A stretch of DNA of 64,000 nt. Origin: Deltaproteobacteria bacterium (lineage in GTDB: Bacteria; Myxococcota_A; UBA9160; UBA4427). The notes beneath the pieces were generated by a model. The model worked only from the letters and a program-made list of their open reading frames with translations. It was not told the DNA's origin and ran no database searches. Below are positions 34,783 through 43,551 of the stretch, one piece after another (the first letter of the stretch is position 1; each line of letters opens with the position of its first letter). The translations under genes were made by a program, and so were the position numbers. The stretch spans positions 108,176-172,175 of the forward strand of contig PBFW01000067.1 in assembly GCA_002719955.1 (NCBI GenBank). Direction: 5' to 3'.

Positions 34783-37113
34783 CTAGAAGGTCAGGGTCCA
34801 GACGGCCTTGATGATCGCCTCTGCACGTGTGCGGTCGAGGTCATCGGTCGAGGTGTCGATGCCTTGATTGAAGACGACGAAGAACTCGCGGCCGTCCTCG
34901 ATGATGTAGCGAAGACGGCTATTGATCCCGGCGGAATCGCTCCGGTTGTCGTATTGGACGAAGTTGGACCACGCGAGATTTGGAGTGAAGAGCAGATCCA
35001 TCTTCAGGCGCAGGAGCTGCGTGTCCCGATCGTTTCGGCCGGTGCTGCCCGGAATCATCGAACCCGCCTGGGGAAGGTTCACATCGCGGTATTCGTATGC
35101 GACCTCGACGAAGAGGTAATGCGATGGCCGATACTCGAGGTCGAGATCGACTCGGGTTCGGGTGCCATCGAAGAAGGTCCCGTAGCCCACTTCGAACTCG
35201 ACCCGAACCGGTCGGTTCCGGCTCGTGAAAGCCTTCAGGCCGCCTTCGTGAAAGGTGTAGACCCCGTCCGGGATATCGAAGGTCGGAATCGGATCGGCGA
35301 CCCGCTCGTATCGGATTCGGTAGCGGAAATCGATGCCGTCATCGATCGCCGTCGTGAACTTGACTGGCACAAATCGAAAGTTCACGGTTTCGAGATCGTT
35401 GCCGTTGTCGATGAAGGCCTCTCCGAAGAATTCGTTGTCGATCGTACGAAAGGGGCCGGACTCGGGCCGGGTTCGGTAGCGAGAGAATCCAAACCAGTGG
35501 CGGACATCGTTCCGATTGACGAAGCCGAGCCGGGGGTGGTAGTCCTCCTGCAATTCTTCGAAACCGAAGATCCAGTTGAAACGATCGTTGGGATACTCGA
35601 GCTTGATTCCGTAGCCGTGATTGCGCCCGTTGCTCGTCCGATTGTCGTCGATGCTCTTGGCAAACCAGAGACTTGCGCGAAAGGTTTCGGTTCCGCCCAT
35701 GAAGCTCGAGTCTCGGTAGAGAAAGTCGGTCCCGATGGTGGTCGAGTTGCGGCCTTCTTCGTTCGGTTTCGGCGTGATCCCGCTCCCGGGCTGGGGACCA
35801 CGGCCGCCGTCCGGGTTGCCCCGGGTGACGATGGCACCGAGCGTCGATTCGCCGAGGACATTGACCGCGGCGCGGCCGACGAAGAGATTCCGTTCGTCGG
35901 TTCCGTTCTTGTGTTCGACGAAGGTGTCGAGTACCCCGAATTTGACCCGGCCCAGTCGGCCGGTCAGCTTGCCGCCCGTCTGGATGCTGACCGGTCCCCC
36001 TCTGTTGAAGCCGATGCGACGTGAGAAGAAAGGACGGCCGTTCTGACTGATGCCGCCGAAGTCGAAGATCAGTCCGTCTTCGAGGAAGAAATCACGTTTC
36101 TCCGGAAAGAAGAGCGCGAAGCGATCGTCCTGGATCTGGATATCGTCGGATTCGACCTGACCAAAATCCGTGTTGTACGTCATGGCTGCGGTCACCGAGG
36201 GCAGGATCTTGTAGAAGCCGTCGAAGGTCGGGTCGAATTCGAAGCGATCGTCCGTGTTCTGGTCGTCGATGCGTCGGGTGGTGATGCCGGGCGTGATCTC
36301 GAGTCCGATCCCCTGGTCGAGCCCCCAGACCCCGTCGAGGACGCCGGCGACACCCATCGAACTGATCAGGCGCTGGGGCGCTTGATCGGACCACCGGAGT
36401 GATTCATCGTTTCGTCGGATACCGCGCTCGAAATTGATGCCCCAGGTGTCGATGCGCGGGTCGAAGGCGATCGAGGAGAAGGGGATTGCGATTTCCGCCG
36501 TCCAGCCCTCCGCGTCGATCGAGGTTTCGACGAACCAGATCGTGTCCCAGCTGATCTCGAAATTCTCCGCCTCGAGGAGCACGTCATGGCGCATCGCGTT
36601 CGGATTCGTCGCGAAGAAATAGCCGTTTCGACGCGTATGGAAGGTATCGATGGAAAAGCCGATGCGATCGTCAAAAAAAGGGAAGGTGTCTCGCTTCATC
36701 CGTCTGTGGATGATCTCTTCGGGATTCGAGTCGTAGCATCGGAAGCCTACGAAGAGGGTCTTGCCGTCGGTGACGATGCGGATTTCGGTCCGCTGTGTGG
36801 GCTCGTCGCCCGAGACGGGGAGGACCTGTTTGAGGTCTGTGACCAATCCGCCTTCGAGCCAGCCCGGGTCGTCCATGACGCCATCGAGAACGGGTGGCGT
36901 GTCCGTCCAGCCGAGGGTCACGCGCTTGGGGTTTTCCACATCCGTTTCCGCCGCGATGGCAGCGACGGCGAGCGTCGAACCCAGCGTGAATACGGCAGCC
37001 CCGACCGCGTTCGACCCCAGCCATCGGGCGAGCCGCCGCGGTCGCCGTTCCGAGGCGGCGCGGTCGGTGGCGCGTCTCCACGCAGAGGGTCTGGTCAGGT
37101 GCTTCGAGAGCAT
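34783..37113 (-). CDS. CBM9-like/DUF5916 outer-membrane beta-barrel protein
   Basis: 776 residues. A long N-terminus with a hydrophobic stretch (AVGAAVFTLGSTLAVAAIAA, about residues 36-55) is probably the signal peptide. A carbohydrate-binding family 9-like domain (about 60-240) has PPVLDGVMDDPGWLEGG, FVGFRCYDSNPEEI and WTAEIAIPFSSIAFDP. The rest is DUF5916: PEKRDFFLEDGLIFDF and FFSRRIGFNRGGP, then many amphipathic strands as in a TonB-free outer-membrane barrel. The last strand ends IKAVWTLTF with a terminal Phe, the barrel-assembly signal. Function is unknown; binding or uptake of a glycan or protein is a guess. A downstream enoyl-CoA hydratase-like gene lies 8 bases away. Confidence 0.85.
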   Translation of the reverse strand: MLSKHLTRPSAWRRATDRAASERRPRRLARWLGSNAVGAAVFTLGSTLAVAAIAAETDVENPKRVTLGWTDTPPVLDGVMDDPGWLEGGLVTDLKQVLPVSGDEPTQRTEIRIVTDGKTLFVGFRCYDSNPEEIIHRRMKRDTFPFFDDRIGFSIDTFHTRRNGYFFATNPNAMRHDVLLEAENFEISWDTIWFVETSIDAEGWTAEIAIPFSSIAFDPRIDTWGINFERGIRRNDESLRWSDQAPQRLISSMGVAGVLDGVWGLDQGIGLEITPGITTRRIDDQNTDDRFEFDPTFDGFYKILPSVTAAMTYNTDFGQVESDDIQIQDDRFALFFPEKRDFFLEDGLIFDFGGISQNGRPFFSRRIGFNRGGPVSIQTGGKLTGRLGRVKFGVLDTFVEHKNGTDERNLFVGRAAVNVLGESTLGAIVTRGNPDGGRGPQPGSGITPKPNEEGRNSTTIGTDFLYRDSSFMGGTETFRASLWFAKSIDDNRTSNGRNHGYGIKLEYPNDRFNWIFGFEELQEDYHPRLGFVNRNDVRHWFGFSRYRTRPESGPFRTIDNEFFGEAFIDNGNDLETVNFRFVPVKFTTAIDDGIDFRYRIRYERVADPIPTFDIPDGVYTFHEGGLKAFTSRNRPVRVEFEVGYGTFFDGTRTRVDLDLEYRPSHYLFVEVAYEYRDVNLPQAGSMIPGSTGRNDRDTQLLRLKMDLLFTPNLAWSNFVQYDNRSDSAGINSRLRYIIEDGREFFVVFNQGIDTSTDDLDRTRAEAIIKAVWTLTF

Positions 37114-37251
37114 GAGGCGGCTTTGGTTGGGCCTTCGGGACGCGTTCGGGCCGCAGCATAGGAGCTTCGCCTGGGGCTTTCGAGCCCCCGATGGGCCCGA
37201 ATGGCAGCCTTCGGAAGACTGGGTGAGGCTCCCGGAAAACGGGAGGTGAAA

Positions 37252-38625
37252 ATGAGTGACGACCTGCTAACGCGCTGGGAACAGATCTTTCCCTGGCTCG
37301 AAGGGGAGTTGGGTGGGCGAATCACTCGCCGCGAGCGCCAGGGCCGCGAGTCCGGGGGGCGCTACGCCTGGTTCGTCGATCTGGATGTGGGGGGGCGCGA
37401 GGTCAAGACCTACGTGCGCGGGACGAGGGACGACTCTTTCTCCTACGTGAAGGTCTACTCGACGGCCCGCGAAACGAAGATCCTGCAGATTCTTCACGAT
37501 GAAGGAATCCCGGTTCCCGAGGTGTTGGCGTTTCACGAAGACCCGCAGGCAGCGGTCCTCGCCCATGTCGAGGGGCGCGACAATTTCAACCTGGTGACGG
37601 ATCCCGCGGAGCGGGACTCGATTGCGGAACATTTTCTCGAGACTCTGGCCGAGCTTCATTCTGTCGACATCCATCTCTTCGAGCAGGCCGGCGTCCTGAT
37701 CCCCGAAACACCGGAGCAGATAGCGCTCAATGATCTCGACGTCTGGCAGTCGACCTATGAAGCGGGCGTCCGCGATCCGCTGCCGATCTTGAGCTTCGCT
37801 TGCCGGTGGCTGCGTCGGAATGTTCCGCGCAACAAGCTCGACCCGGTTCTCTGCCAGGGAGATACCGGACCCGGAAATCTGCTCTATCACGAGGGCAAGG
37901 TCTCGGCGCTCGTCGACTTCGAACTCGCACATATTTCGGACCCGATGACGGACATCGCCTGCGTGCGCTCGCGCGATCTGTATACCCCGATCGATCGATT
38001 TCCCGAGAGACTCGCGCGTTATAGCGAGTTGTCGGGGCGCGAGATCGATTTCGAGGCTCTGCATTTCTATAGCGTGAAAACGCAGGCGCTCGTCCCCATG
38101 GCGCTCGCACCGGTCATGGAAAATTTGCATGCGGGGACCGAGCACGCGGAGTGGATCGCGCAGCACGTCTTCTACCTGAGGACGACGGCACAGGCGCTCG
38201 CCGAGGCGATCGGAGTCGAACTCGAAGAGGTCGAGCTGCCCGACGCACGCCCCACACGCTTTTCGGATTATTTCGATATGTTGATCGAGAATCTAGAAGA
38301 GGAACAGTCTCCCGCAATCGAGGATAGCTTTCTCAGGAATCGCATGTGGTTCGCTTCGCGACTCGCGCGTCACCTTCGCCACGCAGACCGGTCGGGTCCG
38401 GCCTTTGAGGAGCAGGAACTCGACGATATGGGAGAACTGCTTGGAAAGCGTCCGGCCGAGGTCGGGGAGGGCCATCGTCGCGTCGACCAGCTCGTGCGTG
38501 GATCGGGTCCCGAACGCGATGCAGATTTCGTTCGCTACTTCTATCGCCACGCGTGCAGGGAAGAGGCGTTGATGGAGGGGGCACTCGGGTTATGCGAAGG
38601 AGCCCAGTTGGCGCCGCTGCGATGA
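37252..38625 (+). CDS. APH-fold phosphotransferase (ACAD10/11-type kinase-like)
   Basis: 457 residues. The N-lobe has RYAWFVDLDVGG and KVYSTARETKILQILHDEGI. The catalytic loop is LCQGDTGPGNLLYHEGKVSAL, followed by the metal-binding VDFELAHISDPMTDIA. This branch resembles the kinase domain of ACAD10/11, which phosphorylates 4-hydroxyacyl-CoA; the substrate here is inferred. The C-terminal ~130 residues are helical and unassigned. GGGAGG sits ahead of the ATG. Its stop overlaps the start of the methyltransferase gene (ATGA at 38622-38625), indicating coupled translation. Confidence 0.85.
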   Translation: MSDDLLTRWEQIFPWLEGELGGRITRRERQGRESGGRYAWFVDLDVGGREVKTYVRGTRDDSFSYVKVYSTARETKILQILHDEGIPVPEVLAFHEDPQAAVLAHVEGRDNFNLVTDPAERDSIAEHFLETLAELHSVDIHLFEQAGVLIPETPEQIALNDLDVWQSTYEAGVRDPLPILSFACRWLRRNVPRNKLDPVLCQGDTGPGNLLYHEGKVSALVDFELAHISDPMTDIACVRSRDLYTPIDRFPERLARYSELSGREIDFEALHFYSVKTQALVPMALAPVMENLHAGTEHAEWIAQHVFYLRTTAQALAEAIGVELEEVELPDARPTRFSDYFDMLIENLEEEQSPAIEDSFLRNRMWFASRLARHLRHADRSGPAFEEQELDDMGELLGKRPAEVGEGHRRVDQLVRGSGPERDADFVRYFYRHACREEALMEGALGLCEGAQLAPLR

Positions 38626-39362
38626 CAGACGAGGAGATCCAGGAGCTGCAGATTCGCATCGCCGAATTGGAGTGGTTCCACTCGATCGATCTGGGCTGCG
38701 GGCTCGTAACACCCGGGTCGGACGAGAGTCCCGCGAAACTGGCCCGCCTGGGGCTCCCGGATGATCTCGTGGGGCGAAGCGTGCTCGACATCGGGGCCTA
38801 CGATGGCTTTTTTTCTTTCGAGGCCGAACGCCGCGGTGCCGATCGGGTGCTCGCGGTCGACACCTTGGCCTGGGAGCGGGGTGCGACGAGCGGTTGGCCC
38901 TGTTTTTCCCTGGCGCATCGCGTTCTCTCCTCTGCGGTAGAGGCCCGGAAAGTCGATATCCATTCGCTCGCCAGCGCCGAGATCGGCTCCTTCGACGTCG
39001 TGCTCTGTCTGGGCGTCCTCTATCACCTGCGTGATCCCCTCTCCGCGCTCGAAGCGGTTGCCGATGTGACGGGAGACCTGCTCGTGTTGGAGACGCATAC
39101 GGATGCGACGCATCTGCGGCGGCCGGCGATGGTTTTCTACGAGGGGGACGAACTCGCTGGGGATGCATCGAATTGGTCTGGGCCCAACGAACGAATGCTC
39201 GCGACCTGGCTGCGCGAGGTTGGATTCCGGGATGTCGAGGTCGTCCACCGTCGTTCGATCGGACATCGCGCGCTGCGTGCGTTCTATCGCGCGGGTCTCC
39301 GGTTGGATCGCTTTCCGGGGCTCTTCGATCAGGGGCGGATCGTCGTTCATGCGCGAAAATAG
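38622..39362 (+). CDS. CmoB-like class I SAM-dependent methyltransferase
   Basis: 246 residues. The stretch WFHSIDLGCGLVTPG and VLDIGAYDGFFSFEAERRGA match the CmoB/DUF1698 family, which acts on wobble-uridine precursors in tRNA or on small substrates. LCLGVLYHLRDPLSALEAV is the post-I motif region. The fused-looking overlap with the APH-fold kinase gene suggests that the two modify one substrate or serve one pathway, which argues against a pure tRNA role. The ATG inside the overlap is chosen; the longer frame has no homology. Confidence 0.82.
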   Translation: MTDEEIQELQIRIAELEWFHSIDLGCGLVTPGSDESPAKLARLGLPDDLVGRSVLDIGAYDGFFSFEAERRGADRVLAVDTLAWERGATSGWPCFSLAHRVLSSAVEARKVDIHSLASAEIGSFDVVLCLGVLYHLRDPLSALEAVADVTGDLLVLETHTDATHLRRPAMVFYEGDELAGDASNWSGPNERMLATWLREVGFRDVEVVHRRSIGHRALRAFYRAGLRLDRFPGLFDQGRIVVHARK

Positions 39363-39598
39363 GTGAGTCGACACTCGGACTCGTCTCCGCGTGTCGTCCG
39401 GGACTGGTGAGGTTCCGTTGCGGGTCGCCGCCGGTCGCCCGCCAGCCTTCACTCACCGAAGGAAGGGCCGGGCTGCACAAAACCCTTCTCGACCAATGGC
39501 AACCAGTGATCGTTCGGCGGAGTCGCACAGCGTGTCCCTCGTCGGTGATCGCCCGATCCCCGACAGCGGTCGGTCAGCACGAACACGCGCAGCCTGAT

Positions 39599-39641
39599 GC
39601 AAGACGGCCCCCTCTGCATGACGCAGAGGGGGCCGTCTTGC
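39599..39641. terminator. Perfect 19-bp hairpin after ftsZ
   Basis: GCAAGACGGCCCCCTCTGC and its exact complement flank the five-base loop ATGAC. It lies 22 bases beyond the ftsZ stop and ends the dcw cluster. There is no T-run on either strand, so it may act as a transcript-stabilising or Rho-assisted end rather than a classical intrinsic terminator. Confidence 0.8.
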
Positions 39642-39662
39642 TCGATCGGACCCTTCGGTCGA

Positions 39663-41111
39663 CTATTCCGAGCCACCTTTTCGCATGAAGGCCGGGATGT
39701 CTCGATCGTCGTCCCCTCCGCTGCTGCGTTTGCGGAGGAAGGCCGGCGTGTCGAGTTCGTCCTCGAAGGGCGATATGAAGCCGAGGCCCGATGCCGCCAT
39801 TTCCTCTGCGCTCTGACCACCGGCGGCAGCAGCCTGTTGCCTTCGTTCCGACGGTTCCGCGTTCTCACCATCCGATGAAGCCATCGCTGGCATCGGTGAT
39901 GGCTCGCGGATCGGTGTCACGTTAGGCGCATCGACCATCGCCCGTTCGCGTTCGATCTCCTCGCCCCCATCGGGGAGTCGTCTGCGCGGCTCCGGCGGTG
40001 AGGGCGGAGCCGGAGGCGTGCGTCGCACTTCGGCACTGTCGAGGCCCGTCGCGATCACGGTGACCCGCAGCTCGTCATCGCCGAGGGCCTCGTCGATCAC
40101 CGCACCGACGATGATATTCGCATCCTCGTGGGCGGCTTCGTGAACCAGGGATGACGCTTCGTTGACCTCGAAGAGAGTCATCTCCGAGCCGCCCGTGATA
40201 TTGATCAGAACACCGCGTGCGCCGTCGATCGAGAGATCCTCGAGCAAGGGGCTCGAAATCGCAGCGGAGGCTGCGTCGATGGCGCGTGTATCGCCCTGCC
40301 CCGTCCCCGTTCCCATCAAGGCGACACCGGCCTCGTTCATCACCGTTCGAACGTCGGCAAAGTCGAGGTTGATGAGCCCATGGATCGTAATCAGATCCGA
40401 GATGCCCCGGACGGCATTGAGCAGAACCTGATCCGCGATCGAGAATGCGTCCCGAACAGCGGTTCCCTTGCCGGCCAGCGCGAGCAGGCGCTGGTTCGGG
40501 ATCGTGATCAGGGTATCGACGACCCCATGCAATTCGTCGATGCCGTGACCGGCGTGCTTCATTCGCACCCGACCCTCGAAGGGGAAGGGCTTGGTCACGA
40601 CGCCGACGGTCAGTGCGCCGATCTCGCGAGCCACTTCGGCGACGATCGGAGCGGCACCCGTTCCCGTACCGCCGCCCATGCCGGCCGTCACGAAGACCAT
40701 GTCCGAGCCCTCGAGCAGGTCGCGCAACCGGTCCCTCGCTTCCAGCGCCGAGGCCCGCCCGCGATCCGGATTCGCACCGCAACCCAGGCCGCGCGTGATC
40801 TCCGCACCGAGTTGGACCTTGGTGACGGCCTTGTTATGCGATAACGCCTGCGCGTCCGTGTTCGCCGCGACGAACTCGACACCCGAGAGCCCCGATTGGA
40901 TCATGGTGTTCAGCGCGTTGCCGCCCCCGCCACCCACTCCGATGACCTTGATCGTGGCCCGCTGGTGTGAGCTTCCCTCGAACTCGAGCAGCTCCTGTCC
41001 GTCCTCCGGGCCGAGCTCGAGCAGGTCGATGGATTCGCCCCCTCGGTCGGACGTATCGGACGTTTTGGAGTCGTTTCCGTTTTTTGAGCGATCGTTCTTC
41101 TTCTTAGCCAT
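39663..41111 (-). CDS. ftsZ: Cell division protein FtsZ
   Basis: Tubulin-like GTPase that forms the Z ring. It has 482 residues, about 100 longer than Escherichia coli FtsZ. The GTP loop is GGGTGTGAAPIVAEVA (about residues 146-161), and the T7 loop is in LINLDFADVRTVM. Two features stand out. First, a ~50-residue charged extension (KKKNDRSKNG, LLELGPEDGQELLEFEG) precedes the core. Second, after a disordered linker the C-terminus carries the conserved FtsA/ZipA-binding peptide twice: DTPAFLRKR at 454-462 and DIPAFMRKG at 471-479. The gene follows ftsA by 142 bases that contain a palindrome and a TAATAT box, so a separate promoter is likely. Confidence 0.97.
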   Translation of the reverse strand: MAKKKNDRSKNGNDSKTSDTSDRGGESIDLLELGPEDGQELLEFEGSSHQRATIKVIGVGGGGGNALNTMIQSGLSGVEFVAANTDAQALSHNKAVTKVQLGAEITRGLGCGANPDRGRASALEARDRLRDLLEGSDMVFVTAGMGGGTGTGAAPIVAEVAREIGALTVGVVTKPFPFEGRVRMKHAGHGIDELHGVVDTLITIPNQRLLALAGKGTAVRDAFSIADQVLLNAVRGISDLITIHGLINLDFADVRTVMNEAGVALMGTGTGQGDTRAIDAASAAISSPLLEDLSIDGARGVLINITGGSEMTLFEVNEASSLVHEAAHEDANIIVGAVIDEALGDDELRVTVIATGLDSAEVRRTPPAPPSPPEPRRRLPDGGEEIERERAMVDAPNVTPIREPSPMPAMASSDGENAEPSERRQQAAAAGGQSAEEMAASGLGFISPFEDELDTPAFLRKRSSGGDDDRDIPAFMRKGGSE

Positions 41112-41155
41112 GCTTTCACCCCCCGACGATGCCTGGCAGCACCGTCGAATATTAC

Positions 41156-41176
41156 ACTAATCACTGTGATTTGTGC
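41156..41176. promoter_or_regulatory. Imperfect palindrome at the ftsZ promoter
   Basis: CACTAATCAC and GTGATTTGTG flank one central base, with nine of ten positions paired and a perfect inner core AATCAC-GTGATT. It lies just upstream of TAATAT, the best -10 candidate for ftsZ. It looks like a binding site for a dimeric regulator of ftsZ. Confidence 0.5.
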
Positions 41177-41253
41177 TCGTTCCAAGACGTCTGAATGAGC
41201 TTTTGATCATTGATCGTCCGCAATCGCCGATTCATCTCCCACGATGAACGGAT

Positions 41254-42492
41254 TCAGTCGAACTCCGCATAGAACCAATCCCGCATTCGCTGCTTGACTC
41301 GACCGAAGATCGACTCGTCGCGAATCCGGAATCGACTGCTGCGAGCCGACCTCTGTTGGTTGAGGCCGAAGAGCACAAGCCCGACGCCGGTCGAATACAT
41401 GGGACTTCGAACGACGTCTTGGAGCCCGCCCACCGAGGTGGGCAGACCCTGTCGGACCGGGGCCTCGAAGATCTCCTCCGCGAGTTCTCCGATTCCGGAC
41501 AGGGCCGAGGCCCCGCCCGTCAGGACGACGCCGGAGGGGATCTTGTCGATCAATTCCGCCCGCAGCAGTTCCTGGCGCGCCAGGGAGAGGATCTCCTCCA
41601 CCCGCGGTTCGATGATCTCACAGAGGATTTTTCGTGAGATTTCTCGGGGCTTTCGGCCCCCCACGGAGGGCACGCTGATCACATCGTCGGAACCCAGATA
41701 ACGTGCCGAGGCCACTCCGAATTTCTTCTTGATCCGTTCCGCTTCATCAAACGGTGTTCGTAAACCGACGGCGATATCGTTGGAGAAGTGGTACCCCCCG
41801 AGGCCGAGCACCGAGGTATTCTTGATGGAGCCATCGGCAAAAACCGCGATATCCGTTGTGCCGCCCCCGATATCGATCATGCATACCCCGAGATCCCGTT
41901 CGTCGTCCGCGAGGACCGCCTCCGCGGAGGCGAGGGGCTCGAGCACGATGTCCATCACATTCAGCCCAGCCTTGTTGCAGCATTTGATGATGTTCTGAGC
42001 ACTGGTGACGGCTGCCGTCACGATGTGGATTCTGGCCTCGAGCCGAACGCCGCTCATGCCGAGTGGTTCGCGGATCCCATCCTGGTCGTCGATGATGAAC
42101 TCTTGGGGGATCACGTGGATCACCTCGCGGTCCATCGGGATGGCGACGGCCTTCGCCGCATCGATCACTCGCTTCACATCACCGTCTCGAACCTCCCGGT
42201 CCTTGACGGCGACCACACCATGCGAGTTGAAGGCGCGAATGTGGCCCCCTGCCACGCCAGCGTAGACCGATGTGATCTCGCAGTCCGCCATCAGTTCCGC
42301 TTCCTCGACCGCGTGTTTGATCGACTCCACCGTGGCATCGATATCGACGACGACCCCCTTGCGAAGGCCGCGACTCGGATGGGTCCCGATGCCGACGACG
42401 TCGACCCCGTTCTCCGTCTGTTCCGCGACCACAGCGCAGATCTTCGTCGTCCCGATATCGAGCCCGACGATCAGATCCTCCTTCTTGGACAT
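41254..42492 (-). CDS. ftsA: Cell division protein FtsA
   Basis: Actin-fold protein that ties FtsZ to the membrane, 412 residues. LIVGLDIGTTKICAVVAEQ is phosphate loop 1, and MIDIGGGTTDIAVFADG is loop 2. VVLTGGASALSGIGELAEEIF is the adenosine motif. The C-terminal amphipathic membrane helix is represented by FGRVKQRMRDWFYAEF. A run of nine G residues in the leader (42498-42506 on the minus strand), followed by AGAAC, serves as the ribosome site. It is separated by 120 bases from ftsQ and 142 from ftsZ, the loosest spacing in the cluster. Confidence 0.97.
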   Translation of the reverse strand: MSKKEDLIVGLDIGTTKICAVVAEQTENGVDVVGIGTHPSRGLRKGVVVDIDATVESIKHAVEEAELMADCEITSVYAGVAGGHIRAFNSHGVVAVKDREVRDGDVKRVIDAAKAVAIPMDREVIHVIPQEFIIDDQDGIREPLGMSGVRLEARIHIVTAAVTSAQNIIKCCNKAGLNVMDIVLEPLASAEAVLADDERDLGVCMIDIGGGTTDIAVFADGSIKNTSVLGLGGYHFSNDIAVGLRTPFDEAERIKKKFGVASARYLGSDDVISVPSVGGRKPREISRKILCEIIEPRVEEILSLARQELLRAELIDKIPSGVVLTGGASALSGIGELAEEIFEAPVRQGLPTSVGGLQDVVRSPMYSTGVGLVLFGLNQQRSARSSRFRIRDESIFGRVKQRMRDWFYAEFD

Positions 42493-42604
42493 GTTCTCCC
42501 CCCCCCGACCCGCCGACCCGTGGGCTGGCGAGCTGTGGAGACCTCCATCCGGAGGCCCCCCGATATGGACGCCGTGGCATATCCATGCCCCGTCGCCGCT
42601 TGTT

Positions 42605-42628
42605 GCCCGCCTCTATCCAGAGGCGGGC
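42605..42628 (-). promoter_or_regulatory. Hairpin over the ftsQ stop codon
   Basis: GCCCGCCTCT and AGAGGCGGGC form a perfect ten-base stem around a four-base loop that contains most of the ftsQ stop codon. A second weaker hairpin (CCTCC/GGAGG) lies further toward ftsA. These could slow ribosomes, protect the transcript end, or attenuate ftsAZ expression. Confidence 0.5.
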
Positions 42629-43551
42629 TCGGCACGCAGGACCGCTCTGTCCGCGTACCGGAGATCGATCAGCCGGGCTTCGTTGACCATCGCTTCATCC
42701 TCGTCGAGGAGAGCGGCCAGCCGAGCCACGCGCTGAATAAAGAGTCGTCGTCCGAGCAGGGCCCGCGGCCCCGCGACCCCGAGTTCGAGGACATAGCCCG
42801 AGGCATTTTCCCGCGGAATGCCCTCGTCGCTCGCCGCGAGTCCGGGCAGGTGCAGGGTGAGCGCGATCGGATCCCTGGTCAGGACCGCGTAGCGCTTCAG
42901 CTCATGCAGGATCTCGAGGGCCGCTTCGGGAAGCTCCCCGGTCAATTCGGCCTCGCCTCGAACCAGGGGGAGGGGGCCGCCGGGTCCGAGGGCGCCCGGG
43001 AAACGAACGCCCCCCTCGTCGACGAGTTCGACGCTCGATCCGTCGTCGACGTGCCAGCGAGCGATGGCCTGGCGTTCGACAATCGAGATGACGAGGGTGC
43101 CCGTCGGGAGTCGCAGGGCGCGTGCGGATTCGATCCAGGGCTCCGCGGCGATCGCGTGGCCGATCGATTCCGGGTCGATCGTGTCCAGAGAGCGACCGGC
43201 GAGGGCGCCGGCGCCCGCGGCTACCGCCTGGGGTGTGAGGGTCGCCGCGCCCTGGATGGCCACTTCCTCGAGGGGGGTTCCGCGCAGCAGCAGGCGTTCG
43301 AAGAGGGGTGTCGCGACCTGGACACCGACCGCGGCGGCCAGCCCGAAGGAGACGGGTGCGAGCACGCCCAACACGCGCTTGCGACTCGTTTCGATTGCTT
43401 GGCGGTGGCGGGCGCGTTCGAGGCGCACGCGTTCGCGTTCGCGTTTTCGGCAGAGATGGTCGCGGGCACGTTTGGCGCGTGCGGCGGACTCGAAATTGTG
43501 GGAGCCGGCCCCCATGGAGCGGCGCCCGAAAATTCGACGAAGCGGGTTCAT
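42613..43551 (-). CDS. ftsQ: Cell division protein FtsQ
   Basis: 312 residues. A basic cytoplasmic tail (RARDHLCRKRERERVRLERA) precedes one membrane segment (VLGVLAPVSFGLAAAVGVQVA). The POTRA domain follows (LRGTPLEEVAIQGAATLTPQ, LDTIDPESIGHAIAAEPWIE). The beta domain has VELVDEGGVRFPGALG. FtsQ links the early and late divisome. Its ATG overlaps the stop of murB (ATGA at 43548-43551). The open frame extends far upstream into murB, but this is read-through of another frame. Confidence 0.9.
   Translation of the reverse strand: MNPLRRIFGRRSMGAGSHNFESAARAKRARDHLCRKRERERVRLERARHRQAIETSRKRVLGVLAPVSFGLAAAVGVQVATPLFERLLLRGTPLEEVAIQGAATLTPQAVAAGAGALAGRSLDTIDPESIGHAIAAEPWIESARALRLPTGTLVISIVERQAIARWHVDDGSSVELVDEGGVRFPGALGPGGPLPLVRGEAELTGELPEAALEILHELKRYAVLTRDPIALTLHLPGLAASDEGIPRENASGYVLELGVAGPRALLGRRLFIQRVARLAALLDEDEAMVNEARLIDLRYADRAVLRAEPASG

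Noticed and set aside
39599..39641. The perfect hairpin as a transposon end or attachment site
   Set aside because: There is no adjacent recombinase or target-site duplication, and its place just after ftsZ fits the end of a transcript.
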